A stretch of DNA of 15,659 bases from JAQBFJ01 sp032123435 (GTDB lineage Bacteria > Verrucomicrobiota > Kiritimatiellia > UBA8416 > JAQBFJ01), in NCBI GenBank assembly GCA_032123435.1, contig JAQBFJ010000193.1, forward strand, positions 1 through 15,659, given 5' to 3'. The position numbers and the translations under genes were made by a program. The notes beneath the pieces are model-generated. The model was not told the origin of the DNA and made no database searches. It was given only the letters and a program-made list of their open reading frames with translations. Shown piece after piece: positions 1 through 7,338 of this stretch (the first letter of the stretch is position 1; each line of letters starts with the position of its first letter).

Positions 1-120
1 GTGTAAGATACACCCTCGCAGTAGATTCTTCATGAATAATGTGCGTTAGGCTCTTGTCATTGTCTGTTTTTACGGTCGTAATTGTTGTTTTCTGAAATTA
101 CAAAATTTTATAATGGGTTT

Positions 121-149
121 TTGCTTGCTATTTAATGGATACATATATA
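121..149 (+). promoter_or_regulatory. Candidate sigma-70 promoter for rpoD
   Basis: TTGCTT (121-126) and TATATA (144-149) are separated by 17 bases in an AT-rich stretch about 75 bases upstream of the rpoD ATG. The -35 box matches the consensus at only three positions and the -10 box at four, so this is a plausible but unproven promoter. The rest of 1-222 shows no gene I can support. Confidence 0.3.
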
Positions 150-222
150 AAAGCGATGCTTTACAGTTACTGGGGAAGGGTGTGCCTGTTTTCGGTTGAC
201 CTATAAAAATACATGGTATCGC

Positions 223-2232
223 ATGGCTAAATCCAAACAAAAATCAAGAATTGCCTCCGGAGCAACAAAAAAGGCGAAGCGCAAAGGCGCTAAAACTTCA
301 GCCGGGGCAGTGAGGAAAAAGGTGAAGCAGAAGGTCCGTAAGGTTTCAGCCACAAGTCGAGTTCGTGCGAAAGTGAAAGTAAAGCGTAGCATTAAGTTAA
401 AATCCATAAAAAAGCCAGGGCGTGGAAAAAAGAAATCCGTTGCGCGCAATAAGTCCCGCATTAAGATAAAGAAGCTTACTGCTCTCAAGGCTTCTGTTGG
501 TAAACGAGGAAAAACGGGAATCTCCGGCGGAAGAAAATCTTTTTCGAAAGACAACATTGATGCCGATGGTGATTCTGCGGACCGGCCGGATGATACTCTT
601 GCCAGGCAAGCTGAACGTGAAGAACGAAACGACAAGCTTAAAGAGCTGATAAAACTTGCCGAAGATCAAGGATACCTTACGTTTGATGATATCAATGAGA
701 TTATTCCTGAGAGTGTTATCAAGGCTGATGATCTTGAGTCATATCTTGTATTGCTGAGGGGAATGGACATAGAAATAATTGAGTCCTCGTCTGTTGATAA
801 ATACAAGAAGCAAAGTGAAAAAACCGCTCGAGCAGGCAAGTCTTCCAAATTAGATTTCTTTGATGATCCGATCCGTATGTATCTTCATCAAATGGGGCAG
901 GTGCCGCTTCTTACAAGGGAGCAGGAGGTGGAGATATGCAAGCGTATTGAAGAAGCGGAAATTACGGTAAAAACGATTTTTAATCGGTTTGGATTTTCCT
1001 CAGAACGGTATCTGGAACTGGTGGAAAGGCTGGAATCGGGTGCTGAACGGTTTGATCGTGTAGTAACGGATAAATTTGTCGACAATAGAAATAGTTATTT
1101 TGCGATCCTGCCCAAAATAAAACGTGAGACAGAAAGACTTCATAATCGTTTGTTAAAACAGTTTGAACAGGCTACGCATCGCAGGAATTCACGAGCCAAA
1201 CGCGCGCGACAAGAAAAGCTTTTTGAGCGAACACGCCAGCAGGTAGTCCAATCGTTCGAGAAGCTTCATTTCAAGCAGAAGGTCGTTGAGGCCATGGCAT
1301 CTGATGCAGAGATTTACCTGAAGGAGTTCAGCAACACGGTTAATGACATTATCGTTCTTGAGAAACAAAGAAAAAGCAAGAAGCGCGATTTGGCAATAAC
1401 TGAACATGAGAAGCTGATACGATGTGTTGAGAAGGTCATGTGCATGCCCAAAGACGAAATAATTCAACAGCTGAATGATTTGAAGATATCTATGCGTAAA
1501 GGACAACAGGCACGCACGGAAATGGTAGAAGCAAACCTCAGGCTTGTTATCAGTATTGTAAAGAAATACATGAACAGGGGATTGTCATTTCTTGATCTTA
1601 TCCAGGAAGGCAATACCGGCCTCATGAAAGCTGTTGAAAAATTTGAGTATAGACGCGGTTATAAGTTTAGCACGTATGCTACATGGTGGATAAGACAGGC
1701 AGCAACAAGGGCCATTGCCGATCAGGCGAGAACGATCCGCATTCCCGTGCATATGATTGAAACCATAAATAAACTGCTTCGGGTACAGAAGAAGCTTGTT
1801 CAGGAACTTGGCAGAGAACCAACGCCTGAGGAAGCTGCAGAAGAAATGGACTTACCGGTCGAAAGGGTTCGCGCAGTTTATAAAATGGCGCAACATCCTA
1901 TTTCGCTCCAAAGCCCGGTGGGTGAGGGAGAAGACGCGCATTTCGGCGATTTTATTGAAGATAAATCAGCGGAAAACCCATCTGAAATGACGGCCTACAG
2001 CATGCTCAAGGATAGACTGAAGAACGTTCTTAATACGTTGACTGCGCGTGAGCAGGCTGTTTTGGATTACCGTTTCGGTCTTACAGATGGATATTCAAGA
2101 ACGCTTGAGGAAGTGGGCAAGCAGTTCTCTGTCACGCGTGAGCGCATTCGTCAAATTGAGGCAAAAGCTCTGCGCAAACTCAGACATCCCACTAGAATGA
2201 GGAAGCTGGAGGGTTTCCTGGAAAAGAAGTAG
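223..2232 (+). CDS. rpoD: RNA polymerase primary sigma factor (RpoD/SigA) with basic N-terminal tail
   Basis: Primary sigma-70 factor that directs RNA polymerase to housekeeping promoters. Starting from ATG 223 it has 669 residues. Residues 2-109 form a tail with 44 Lys/Arg and no acidic residue. Then come a region 1.1-like segment (about 136-186), region 1.2 (DDPIRMYLHQMGQVPLL, about 214-230), a long non-conserved helical region (about 246-425), region 2 (about 431-505, with DLIQEGNTGLMKAVEKF and YATWWIRQA), region 3 (about 515-585) and region 4 (about 600-660, with the helix-turn-helix TLEEVGKQFSVTRERIRQIE). All core regions look intact. An in-frame TTG at 196 would add nine residues. I prefer ATG 223 because translation then begins MAKSKQK, directly in the basic tail, though neither start has a clear Shine-Dalgarno. 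The family assignment is certain; only the start and the role of the tail are open. Confidence 0.97.
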   Translation: MAKSKQKSRIASGATKKAKRKGAKTSAGAVRKKVKQKVRKVSATSRVRAKVKVKRSIKLKSIKKPGRGKKKSVARNKSRIKIKKLTALKASVGKRGKTGISGGRKSFSKDNIDADGDSADRPDDTLARQAEREERNDKLKELIKLAEDQGYLTFDDINEIIPESVIKADDLESYLVLLRGMDIEIIESSSVDKYKKQSEKTARAGKSSKLDFFDDPIRMYLHQMGQVPLLTREQEVEICKRIEEAEITVKTIFNRFGFSSERYLELVERLESGAERFDRVVTDKFVDNRNSYFAILPKIKRETERLHNRLLKQFEQATHRRNSRAKRARQEKLFERTRQQVVQSFEKLHFKQKVVEAMASDAEIYLKEFSNTVNDIIVLEKQRKSKKRDLAITEHEKLIRCVEKVMCMPKDEIIQQLNDLKISMRKGQQARTEMVEANLRLVISIVKKYMNRGLSFLDLIQEGNTGLMKAVEKFEYRRGYKFSTYATWWIRQAATRAIADQARTIRIPVHMIETINKLLRVQKKLVQELGREPTPEEAAEEMDLPVERVRAVYKMAQHPISLQSPVGEGEDAHFGDFIEDKSAENPSEMTAYSMLKDRLKNVLNTLTAREQAVLDYRFGLTDGYSRTLEEVGKQFSVTRERIRQIEAKALRKLRHPTRMRKLEGFLEKK

Positions 2233-2257
2233 CAACAACCCTGTTGCCACGCACAAC

Positions 2258-2278
2258 ACAGCGATGTGATATCGCTGT
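2258..2278 (+). other. Perfect 8-bp hairpin between rpoD and the RRM gene
   Basis: ACAGCGAT (2258-2265) pairs perfectly with ATCGCTGT (2271-2278) around a five-base loop, ending nine bases before the Shine-Dalgarno of the next gene. A weaker GCAAC/GTTGC hairpin (2232-2247) overlaps the rpoD stop. There is no T-tract, so this is not a typical intrinsic terminator. It could protect or separate the two cistrons, or affect access to the downstream ribosome binding site. Confidence 0.4.
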
Positions 2279-2302
2279 ATGCATGAAAGGAGAGGTCCCG
2301 CA

Positions 2303-2734
2303 ATGGATATCGTTAAGTACATGGTTTCGGAGAATACAGTTATAATGGTGCCCGTTACTATTGTGTTAGCATGGTTTATTATCGGCGTGTTGCTAGGCAA
2401 ACGCCTTCATCATAGACAAGGTTCCCGTTTCGAAAGAAATCAAGGGCGTCGTTCGAGACAGGCAGTCGCGAACGGGAATACAGAAATTTATGTAGGAAAC
2501 CTGTCTTATGACATGAGTGAAAACGACTTGCGTAAAGAATTCGAGAAATATGGCAAGGTCGCCTCTGTTAGAATAATTGAAAACAAAATGAACGGAAAAT
2601 CAAAGGGATTTGGTTTTGTCGAAATGAGCGATAAAGGCGAAGCAGCTTCAGGTATCCGGGCAGTTAACGGAAAGGAACTTAAGGGTCGCCGTGTCGTTGT
2701 TAATGAGGCCCAATCACAGGCACGGAATGGCTAG
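2303..2734 (+). CDS. Small membrane-anchored RRM RNA-binding protein
   Basis: A 143-residue protein with a hydrophobic segment at about residues 12-32 (ending IIGVLLG) that looks like one transmembrane helix. A strongly basic linker (KRLHHRQGSRFERNQGRR, 33-50) follows, then a single RNA recognition motif at about 60-137. RNP2 is IYVGNL (62-67) and RNP1 is KGFGFVEM (101-108), both with the expected aromatic residues. By the positive-inside rule the RRM should face the cytoplasm. ATG 2303 is chosen because AAGGAGAGG (2287-2295) sits seven bases upstream; an in-frame ATG at 2279 lacks such a site. The stop overlaps the RNase R start, which suggests translational coupling. Bacterial RRM proteins are usually small and soluble, so the anchor is unusual. 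RNA binding is inferred from the family; the RNA targets are unknown. Confidence 0.88.
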   Translation: MDIVKYMVSENTVIMVPVTIVLAWFIIGVLLGKRLHHRQGSRFERNQGRRSRQAVANGNTEIYVGNLSYDMSENDLRKEFEKYGKVASVRIIENKMNGKSKGFGFVEMSDKGEAASGIRAVNGKELKGRRVVVNEAQSQARNG

Positions 2735-4748
2735 AGAGAAAAAAAGAAAGAAGACTGCTTCGAGATCGCCTTCCTCCAGCCGACGACTGATTGCGGGGAA
2801 GGCCTGCATTACAAGATCCGGTAACGGTTATGTGTTGGATGAAACAACAGGAACCGAGTTCTTTGTTCCATGCCGTGTTCTAGGTACAGCGTTGCATGGA
2901 GATATAGTCGAAATAGTTCCAATTTCAGAGCGTGACCAGAAAAGGGGCAGGCGCCAGTCCAGTTCCTCATTGGCGCGTCGAAATTCACGGGTAAAACAGC
3001 AACCTGTTGGCCAGGTAATTCGCATCATTGAGCGTTCCCGTAACGTTATTGTCGGAATTGTGAAAAGAACCAATAACGGTTTATGCCTCGTTCCGGTAAA
3101 TCCTGTATATGCGCGAAACTTTGATATCGTCAATTTCAATGGCGCCAAAGTCGATGATTATGTGGCTGCGCGATTTGTTTCATGGGATGATCGTAGATCA
3201 AACCCGCGTGCTGATATTGTTGAAATCATTGGGACCGGCAAGGATCCTTCAATTGATACAATATTGATTATAAAGCAATACGGCATAAAAGACCATTTCC
3301 CTGACGAAATATTGCGCGATGCTGAGGATGCGTGTTCGTTCATGGATGAGCCGGGCGAGCGTTTGGATCTAAGAAACTCATTTGTCATTACCATAGATCC
3401 TGACGGCGCGCGGGATTTTGACGATGCACTTTCGCTTGAAAGGAAGCAGGATGGTAATTATTTGATAGGGGTGCATATTGCGGATGTTTCTCATTTTGTC
3501 AAGGCCAACAGTGCTCTTGACAAAGAGGCGCGGGAACGCGGTAACAGTGTATACTTGTGCGACAAGGTTGTTCCAATGCTGCCGCAGCAGCTTTCCAATA
3601 ATATCTGCAGTCTAAGGCCGGATGAAGACAGATTAACGTTCTCTGTGTTAATGACAATTAACGAAGCCGGTAACGTTGTCTCATCGCAGTTTGCCAAGTC
3701 AATTATCAAATCCAGACATAGACTCACATATAAGCAGGCAATGAATCTACTGGAATGTCCTGACGGAACAGAAGTGTCTTTACTGCTTGCCGATCTCAAT
3801 GAACAGGCGCAACGGCTTAGACGTAACAGGATCGCGTGTCATGCGCTGGATCTCAATGTTCCGGAATGCAAGCTGGTCATGGGGCCTGATAATACGGTGA
3901 CAGGTATTGAGCTGGTTAAGAGCGATCCTTCTCATCAATTGATAGAAGAATATATGGTGGCGGCTAACGAGGCTGTTGCGACCTTACTGGGTAAAACCGG
4001 CATACAGACTATTTCCAGGCTTCATGAGCCTCCGGCGGCCGATAAGATAGAAGAACTGACTTTGGAACTCAGAGAACTTGGTTATTACCCCAAAAACCTT
4101 GGTCAACAGGCAAACATTGCTTCTTTTCTAAAATCACTACTGAAAGATGATCCATTGGCACACCATGCCAGCGTGGCTGTTCTACGTAGCATGCAACGAG
4201 CGGTTTATTCATCAAAACTAAGAGGTCATTATGGTTTAGCCAAGAAATTCTACGTACATTTTACTTCTCCAATCAGGCGTTACCCGGACCTTATTGTACA
4301 TCGTCAGCTCCATGCGGCAATTCTATCAGAGCGGAAAAAGATGCTGACAAACAGTGAATTGGAAATTATAGCATCTCGTACCACGGAAACAGAACGAAAC
4401 GCAGAACTTGCCGAAAGAAACCTTGTAGAAATGAAAAAAATGCGTTTTCTTCAAGAACAGTTATTGCAGGGAAATAAGAAAGAATATCCCGGAATTGTTA
4501 TTAAGGTCATGAGAAACGGAATGGTTATTGAAATACCGGATATACAGATGCAGGGCTTTATTCATATCTCAGAGATAAACCGTAAAGCACACAGCGTTCC
4601 GGGTAAAATGCCTAAACTTGCTAAATTTAAGGGCAAAGAAAACGCACTTGCTGTTGGGAAAGAACTTTACAAACCAGGTAAAATGGTAAAAGTGTCTATT
4701 TTGAAAGTGGATCTTGAAAACAGGCGTGTTGATTTTGGGCTAGTGTAG
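2727..4748 (+). CDS. rnr: Ribonuclease R (RNase II/RNB family 3'-5' exoribonuclease)
   Basis: Processive 3'-5' exoribonuclease that degrades structured RNA and takes part in RNA quality control. From ATG 2727 it has 673 residues, slightly short for RNase R. The basic N-terminus (AREKKRKK) leads into cold-shock-type domains (about 20-170), the RNB catalytic domain (about 213-535) and a C-terminal S1 domain (about 585-673). The active-site motif TIDPDGARDFDDA supplies D224, D230, D232 and D233 with the same spacing as the four catalytic Asp of E. coli RNase II. Y276 fits the tyrosine that clamps the RNA 3' end, and HFTSPIRRYPDL (511-522) is the conserved RNB signature. The start codon lies inside the end of the RRM gene (8-base overlap, ATGGCTAG). 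In-frame GTG 2691 and ATG 2703 are alternative starts, but 2727 gives the usual lysine-rich opening and a stop-start overlap. Confidence 0.95.
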   Translation: MAREKKRKKTASRSPSSSRRLIAGKACITRSGNGYVLDETTGTEFFVPCRVLGTALHGDIVEIVPISERDQKRGRRQSSSSLARRNSRVKQQPVGQVIRIIERSRNVIVGIVKRTNNGLCLVPVNPVYARNFDIVNFNGAKVDDYVAARFVSWDDRRSNPRADIVEIIGTGKDPSIDTILIIKQYGIKDHFPDEILRDAEDACSFMDEPGERLDLRNSFVITIDPDGARDFDDALSLERKQDGNYLIGVHIADVSHFVKANSALDKEARERGNSVYLCDKVVPMLPQQLSNNICSLRPDEDRLTFSVLMTINEAGNVVSSQFAKSIIKSRHRLTYKQAMNLLECPDGTEVSLLLADLNEQAQRLRRNRIACHALDLNVPECKLVMGPDNTVTGIELVKSDPSHQLIEEYMVAANEAVATLLGKTGIQTISRLHEPPAADKIEELTLELRELGYYPKNLGQQANIASFLKSLLKDDPLAHHASVAVLRSMQRAVYSSKLRGHYGLAKKFYVHFTSPIRRYPDLIVHRQLHAAILSERKKMLTNSELEIIASRTTETERNAELAERNLVEMKKMRFLQEQLLQGNKKEYPGIVIKVMRNGMVIEIPDIQMQGFIHISEINRKAHSVPGKMPKLAKFKGKENALAVGKELYKPGKMVKVSILKVDLENRRVDFGLV

Positions 4749-4796
4749 AATTCTTCACCCGACCCGATATTCGAGCTAAATCACTGATTCCATGGG

Positions 4797-4802
4797 TATA
4801 AT
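4797..4802 (+). promoter_or_regulatory. Perfect -10 box TATAAT upstream of the small basic gene
   Basis: An exact TATAAT lies in the 166-base gap after RNase R, 112 bases before the next start codon, with a TG dinucleotide at 4793-4794. No good -35 hexamer is seen at the normal distance, so this may be a weak or activator-dependent promoter, or chance. Confidence 0.3.
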
Positions 4803-4834
4803 GCATCTTAAAAAGTAACATCGATGCAATTCAT

Positions 4835-4862
4835 GCTTGATACTTGATCGGTGATCCATGAT
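4835..4862 (+). repeat. Four tandem heptamers ending in TGAT
   Basis: Four consecutive 7-base units, GCTTGAT, ACTTGAT, CGGTGAT and CCATGAT, all end in TGAT. They overlap the candidate promoter of the small basic gene. Short direct repeats on or near a promoter can be operator sites, but seven-base spacing is not a full helical turn and no regulator is identified. Confidence 0.35.
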
Positions 4863-4865
4863 ACT
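4837..4865 (+). promoter_or_regulatory. Candidate sigma-70 promoter for the small basic gene
   Basis: TTGATA (4837-4842, five of six consensus bases) is followed after 17 bases by GATACT (4860-4865, four of six). Transcription would begin about 45 bases before ATG 4915. It overlaps the four TGAT-ending heptamers at 4835-4862, which could be binding sites acting on it. Prediction by eye only. Confidence 0.38.
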
Positions 4866-4914
4866 CGCCATTCTTGAAGTACGATTTGTTTGAATAGAAC
4901 ATAAAGAGGGACAC

Positions 4915-5118
4915 ATGGGAACAGGAAGAGCGTTTCGAAAAAAGACTTTAACCAGGCCAAGAAAAGGCAGTGCAGGGCGCAGGCGCCGGGAAGCTTCACA
5001 AAAGAAGCGGCTTATAGGCCTCGGCATGAATGAAGAGATTGTTGTAAAAATGACAGGCAAGGCTGTCAGGGGAATGCTCAGAAAACCAGCTAAGCTGGCG
5101 GCCGTAAAGGCAAAGTAG
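4915..5118 (+). CDS. Small very basic protein of unknown function (67 aa)
   Basis: A 67-residue protein with 22 Lys/Arg. The first half is almost wholly basic (RKKTLTRPRKG, then GRRRRE), followed by a short, more ordered segment (RLIGLGMNEEIVVKMTGKAV, 32-51) and a basic end (RKPAK, KAK). AGAGGG lies a few bases before ATG 4915, and the gene has its own candidate promoters, both supporting real expression. Composition suggests binding to RNA, ribosome or DNA. It is not ribosomal protein bS21: the bS21 N-terminal pattern and arginine/tyrosine end are absent. I do not recognise a named family, although it has the feel of small conserved basic proteins seen in PVC bacteria; that is an impression, not a match. 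It stands between RNase R and the Wzm/Wzt exporter with no evident link to the latter. Confidence 0.72.
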   Translation: MGTGRAFRKKTLTRPRKGSAGRRRREASQKKRLIGLGMNEEIVVKMTGKAVRGMLRKPAKLAAVKAK

Positions 5119-5159
5119 CAAAACCTTCCCTGTGAACCTGTCTGTATCGGTTAGCCCTA

Positions 5160-5936
5160 ATGTTTATTCTGCTTAAGGACATATATCAACGCAGGGAATT
5201 GTTATACAACCTGATTGTCAGAAATTTGAAAATCAGGTACAAGAATTCTGTTTTGGGATTCTTCTGGACTCTGCTGGGACCGATTTTCCTTATAATCATC
5301 TACTCCGTTTTTCTGGGTTTCCTGAAACTGCCCGTTCCACTTCCCGTGCTTGTGACAGGTATCATTGCGTGGCAGTTTCTTGCCATGTGTCTCGGTGATT
5401 CACAGTATGCGATCATAGGTAATGCCAATCTTGTAACCAAAACATCATTTCCCCGTATCATATTGCCGCTTGCCATGGTTAAAGCCAATATGATCAATTT
5501 CCTTTTGTCATTTATTGTGCTTCTTATTTATCTGGGAATTGTCCGCGTTTCATTTGGCGCAGTCTATTGGCTGCCAGTCATCATGATCACTCATTTCGCG
5601 TTGTGTCTGGGCGTATCTCTCATTGTTTCCTGTTCCAACGTTTATTTCCGCGATACTGAACATATTATGTCAATATTCATGCTGGCATGGTTCTTCGTGT
5701 CGCCAGTGATCTACCCGGTAGAGTTCATTCTCGACAAGCTCCCTGAAAAACTGCATTTACTCGCATTTTGTAATCCTATGATCGGAATCCTGACGTCTTA
5801 CAGGATATTGCTTCTTTCTTCGCCCAATCCCGGACTGAATTACCTTGTTATTTCTTTTTTGTCAGCATGGCTGATTCTTTTGATTGGCATCGCAGTGTTC
5901 CAGAAATACCAGGCAGGTTTTGGTGATGAGTTGTAA
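5160..5936 (+). CDS. wzm: ABC-2 type polysaccharide export permease (Wzm/KpsM family)
   Basis: Inner-membrane permease of an ABC exporter that moves lipid-linked O-antigen or similar polysaccharide out of the cytoplasm. It is 258 residues, normal for the family, with about six hydrophobic helices (roughly 32-54, 62-80, 108-128, 136-158, 169-185 and 227-246). Family-typical stretches are the N-terminal NLKIRYKNSVLGFFWTLLGP (22-41), NVYFRDTEH (160-168) and NPMIGILTSYR (205-215). ATG 5160 is the only start that keeps the amphipathic N-terminus, though no clear Shine-Dalgarno precedes it. The ATPase gene starts two bases after the stop, so the two are surely co-translated. The substrate cannot be named from the permease. 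Confidence 0.93.
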   Translation: MFILLKDIYQRRELLYNLIVRNLKIRYKNSVLGFFWTLLGPIFLIIIYSVFLGFLKLPVPLPVLVTGIIAWQFLAMCLGDSQYAIIGNANLVTKTSFPRIILPLAMVKANMINFLLSFIVLLIYLGIVRVSFGAVYWLPVIMITHFALCLGVSLIVSCSNVYFRDTEHIMSIFMLAWFFVSPVIYPVEFILDKLPEKLHLLAFCNPMIGILTSYRILLLSSPNPGLNYLVISFLSAWLILLIGIAVFQKYQAGFGDEL

Positions 5937-5938
5937 TT

Positions 5939-7129
5939 ATGAATGACAATAATACCATAGTTGTCGAGAACGTGAGTAAACGATTCAGACTTCGAACAAT
6001 GGGGGAGCGCAGTCTGAAATCGACCATGTTGGATCTTGCGGGAATGCGATCTGGACAGGAACAGGAATTCTGGGCATTGAAAGATGTGAGTTTCAGTGTC
6101 AGAAAAGGTGAAACACTGGGGATAATCGGATCTAATGGCGCAGGAAAAAGCACGCTTCTCGCTCTCCTTACAGGAACAAAAACAGCGACCGAAGGATCCA
6201 TTCAAACATCAGGCGTGGTTTCTTCATTGCTTGAATTGGGCGCTGGATTTCATCCGGACCTGACTGGAAGAGAGAATGTTTTTCTGTGTGGAGCGGTCAT
6301 GGGCTTGCGCAGAAAGCAAATGGAAGACCGTTTCGAAGCCATAGTGGACTTTGCCGGTATCCATGAATTCATAGACCATCCCGTAAAACACTATTCGTCA
6401 GGCATGTATGTGAGACTCGGCTTTGCAATTGCGGTGGAAGTTGATCCAGATATTCTTCTGATAGATGAAGTGCTGGCTGTCGGCGATGCTAGTTTTCAAC
6501 GGAAATGTATAGCTAAAATGGAAGAATTCAGGGCTAAAGGGAAAACAATGCTCATCATTTCTCACGATTTAAGAACCATTCAGTCGATAAGCGATCGCAT
6601 TCTTCTTCTTGACGCAGGCAGGGTGGTGGGCCTGGGTGATCCGGAAGGTGTTGTTGAAAGATATGAATCCATATCGCGCCAAAGAGATGCGGAAGGTCTG
6701 CAAAGAGAATGGGGGACTGGTGAAGTTAAAATAACAGGTGCCGAATTTTTTAATGCGAATGGCCAGGCATGCGATAAGTTTGAATGGGGCAAGTCAATGG
6801 AAATAAGAATTTCATATAAGGCATGCCGTCCGATAGAAAAACCAGTTTTCGGATTCGCCATATCAGATAAGGAAGGGAGGTTGATCTACGGAAATAACAC
6901 CCAGATTGAGAATATCGAAATCCCCCTGATTGAAGGCGATGGCAGTGTGCGGCTCTGTATTGATAATCTGGCAATGGCCACAGGTACATATCTGTTCTCG
7001 TTTTCAGTGCATTCTACCGACCATAAGATTAATTATCACCGCATGGATAATAGTTTTCCTGTTGCGGTAGAAAGTGATAAACAGTTTGAAGGAATGTGTT
7101 ATATGCCGTGCAGTTGGATCGTCGTGTAG
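5939..7129 (+). CDS. wzt: ABC exporter ATPase with C-terminal Wzt-type cargo domain
   Basis: Cytoplasmic ATPase partner of the preceding permease, 396 residues. The nucleotide-binding domain (about 5-245) has Walker A GSNGAGKS (64-71), the signature YSSGM (152-156, replacing LSGGQ as is usual in this subfamily), Walker B DILLIDE (171-177) and the switch histidine H209. Residues about 260-396 form an extra beta-rich domain like Wzt_C. In characterised O-antigen exporters that domain recognises the capped non-reducing end of the polymer, so this system probably exports a modified, finished glycan. The gene ends in tandem TAG TAG. No glycosyltransferase lies beside it here; manC, further downstream, could supply GDP-mannose for the same polymer. 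Confidence 0.94.
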   Translation: MNDNNTIVVENVSKRFRLRTMGERSLKSTMLDLAGMRSGQEQEFWALKDVSFSVRKGETLGIIGSNGAGKSTLLALLTGTKTATEGSIQTSGVVSSLLELGAGFHPDLTGRENVFLCGAVMGLRRKQMEDRFEAIVDFAGIHEFIDHPVKHYSSGMYVRLGFAIAVEVDPDILLIDEVLAVGDASFQRKCIAKMEEFRAKGKTMLIISHDLRTIQSISDRILLLDAGRVVGLGDPEGVVERYESISRQRDAEGLQREWGTGEVKITGAEFFNANGQACDKFEWGKSMEIRISYKACRPIEKPVFGFAISDKEGRLIYGNNTQIENIEIPLIEGDGSVRLCIDNLAMATGTYLFSFSVHSTDHKINYHRMDNSFPVAVESDKQFEGMCYMPCSWIVV

Positions 7130-7150
7130 TAGAAGGAAAAGGAAAGATGT

Positions 7151-7180
7151 TTACCACGGAGTACACGGAGGCACGGAGGA
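7151..7180 (+). repeat. CACGGAG tandem repeat
   Basis: Three CACGGAG units (7155-7161, 7164-7170, 7172-7178) are spaced at nine and eight bases. From general knowledge, similar ACCACGGAG-type strings occur between genes in many PVC-group genomes. Their role is unknown. Confidence 0.65.
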
Positions 7181-7268
7181 GAAAAGGAGAAGAGAGTTGA
7201 TTTAATTTAGAAACGAGTGTTTCACAATTAAATCAATACTTTGCATGTTGGAGGGGATCCGGCTTCGG

Positions 7269-7285
7269 TCGCAATAGCGAGCTAC
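7269..7285 (-). repeat. REP-like hairpin 1, GTAG-headed on the - strand
   Basis: On the - strand GTAG (7285-7282) is followed after one base by the short palindrome TCGC-TATT-GCGA (7280-7269). The 8-mer GCGTAGCT around it recurs at the second REP-like site, and seven of its bases at the third. The stem alone is short and would not be called without the other two copies. Confidence 0.35.
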
Positions 7286-7338
7286 GCCGGGACAATGGGA
7301 AAAGAGGTTGTCTCGGAAGTTTGCTCCCTGACAACAAC

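Noticed and set aside
1..33. Start of a - strand gene running off the left edge (ATG at 33-31) or end of a + strand gene (stop at 47-49)
   Set aside because: Only about 11-16 codons are visible, with no Shine-Dalgarno or recognisable motif.
196..222. TTG 196 as the rpoD start
   Set aside because: It would add MTYKNTWYR before a basic tail that naturally begins at MAKSKQK, and it has no better ribosome binding site than ATG 223. Not excluded.
4915..5118. Small basic gene as ribosomal protein bS21
   Set aside because: Size and charge fit, but the bS21 N-terminal pattern and its arginine/tyrosine-rich end are missing.
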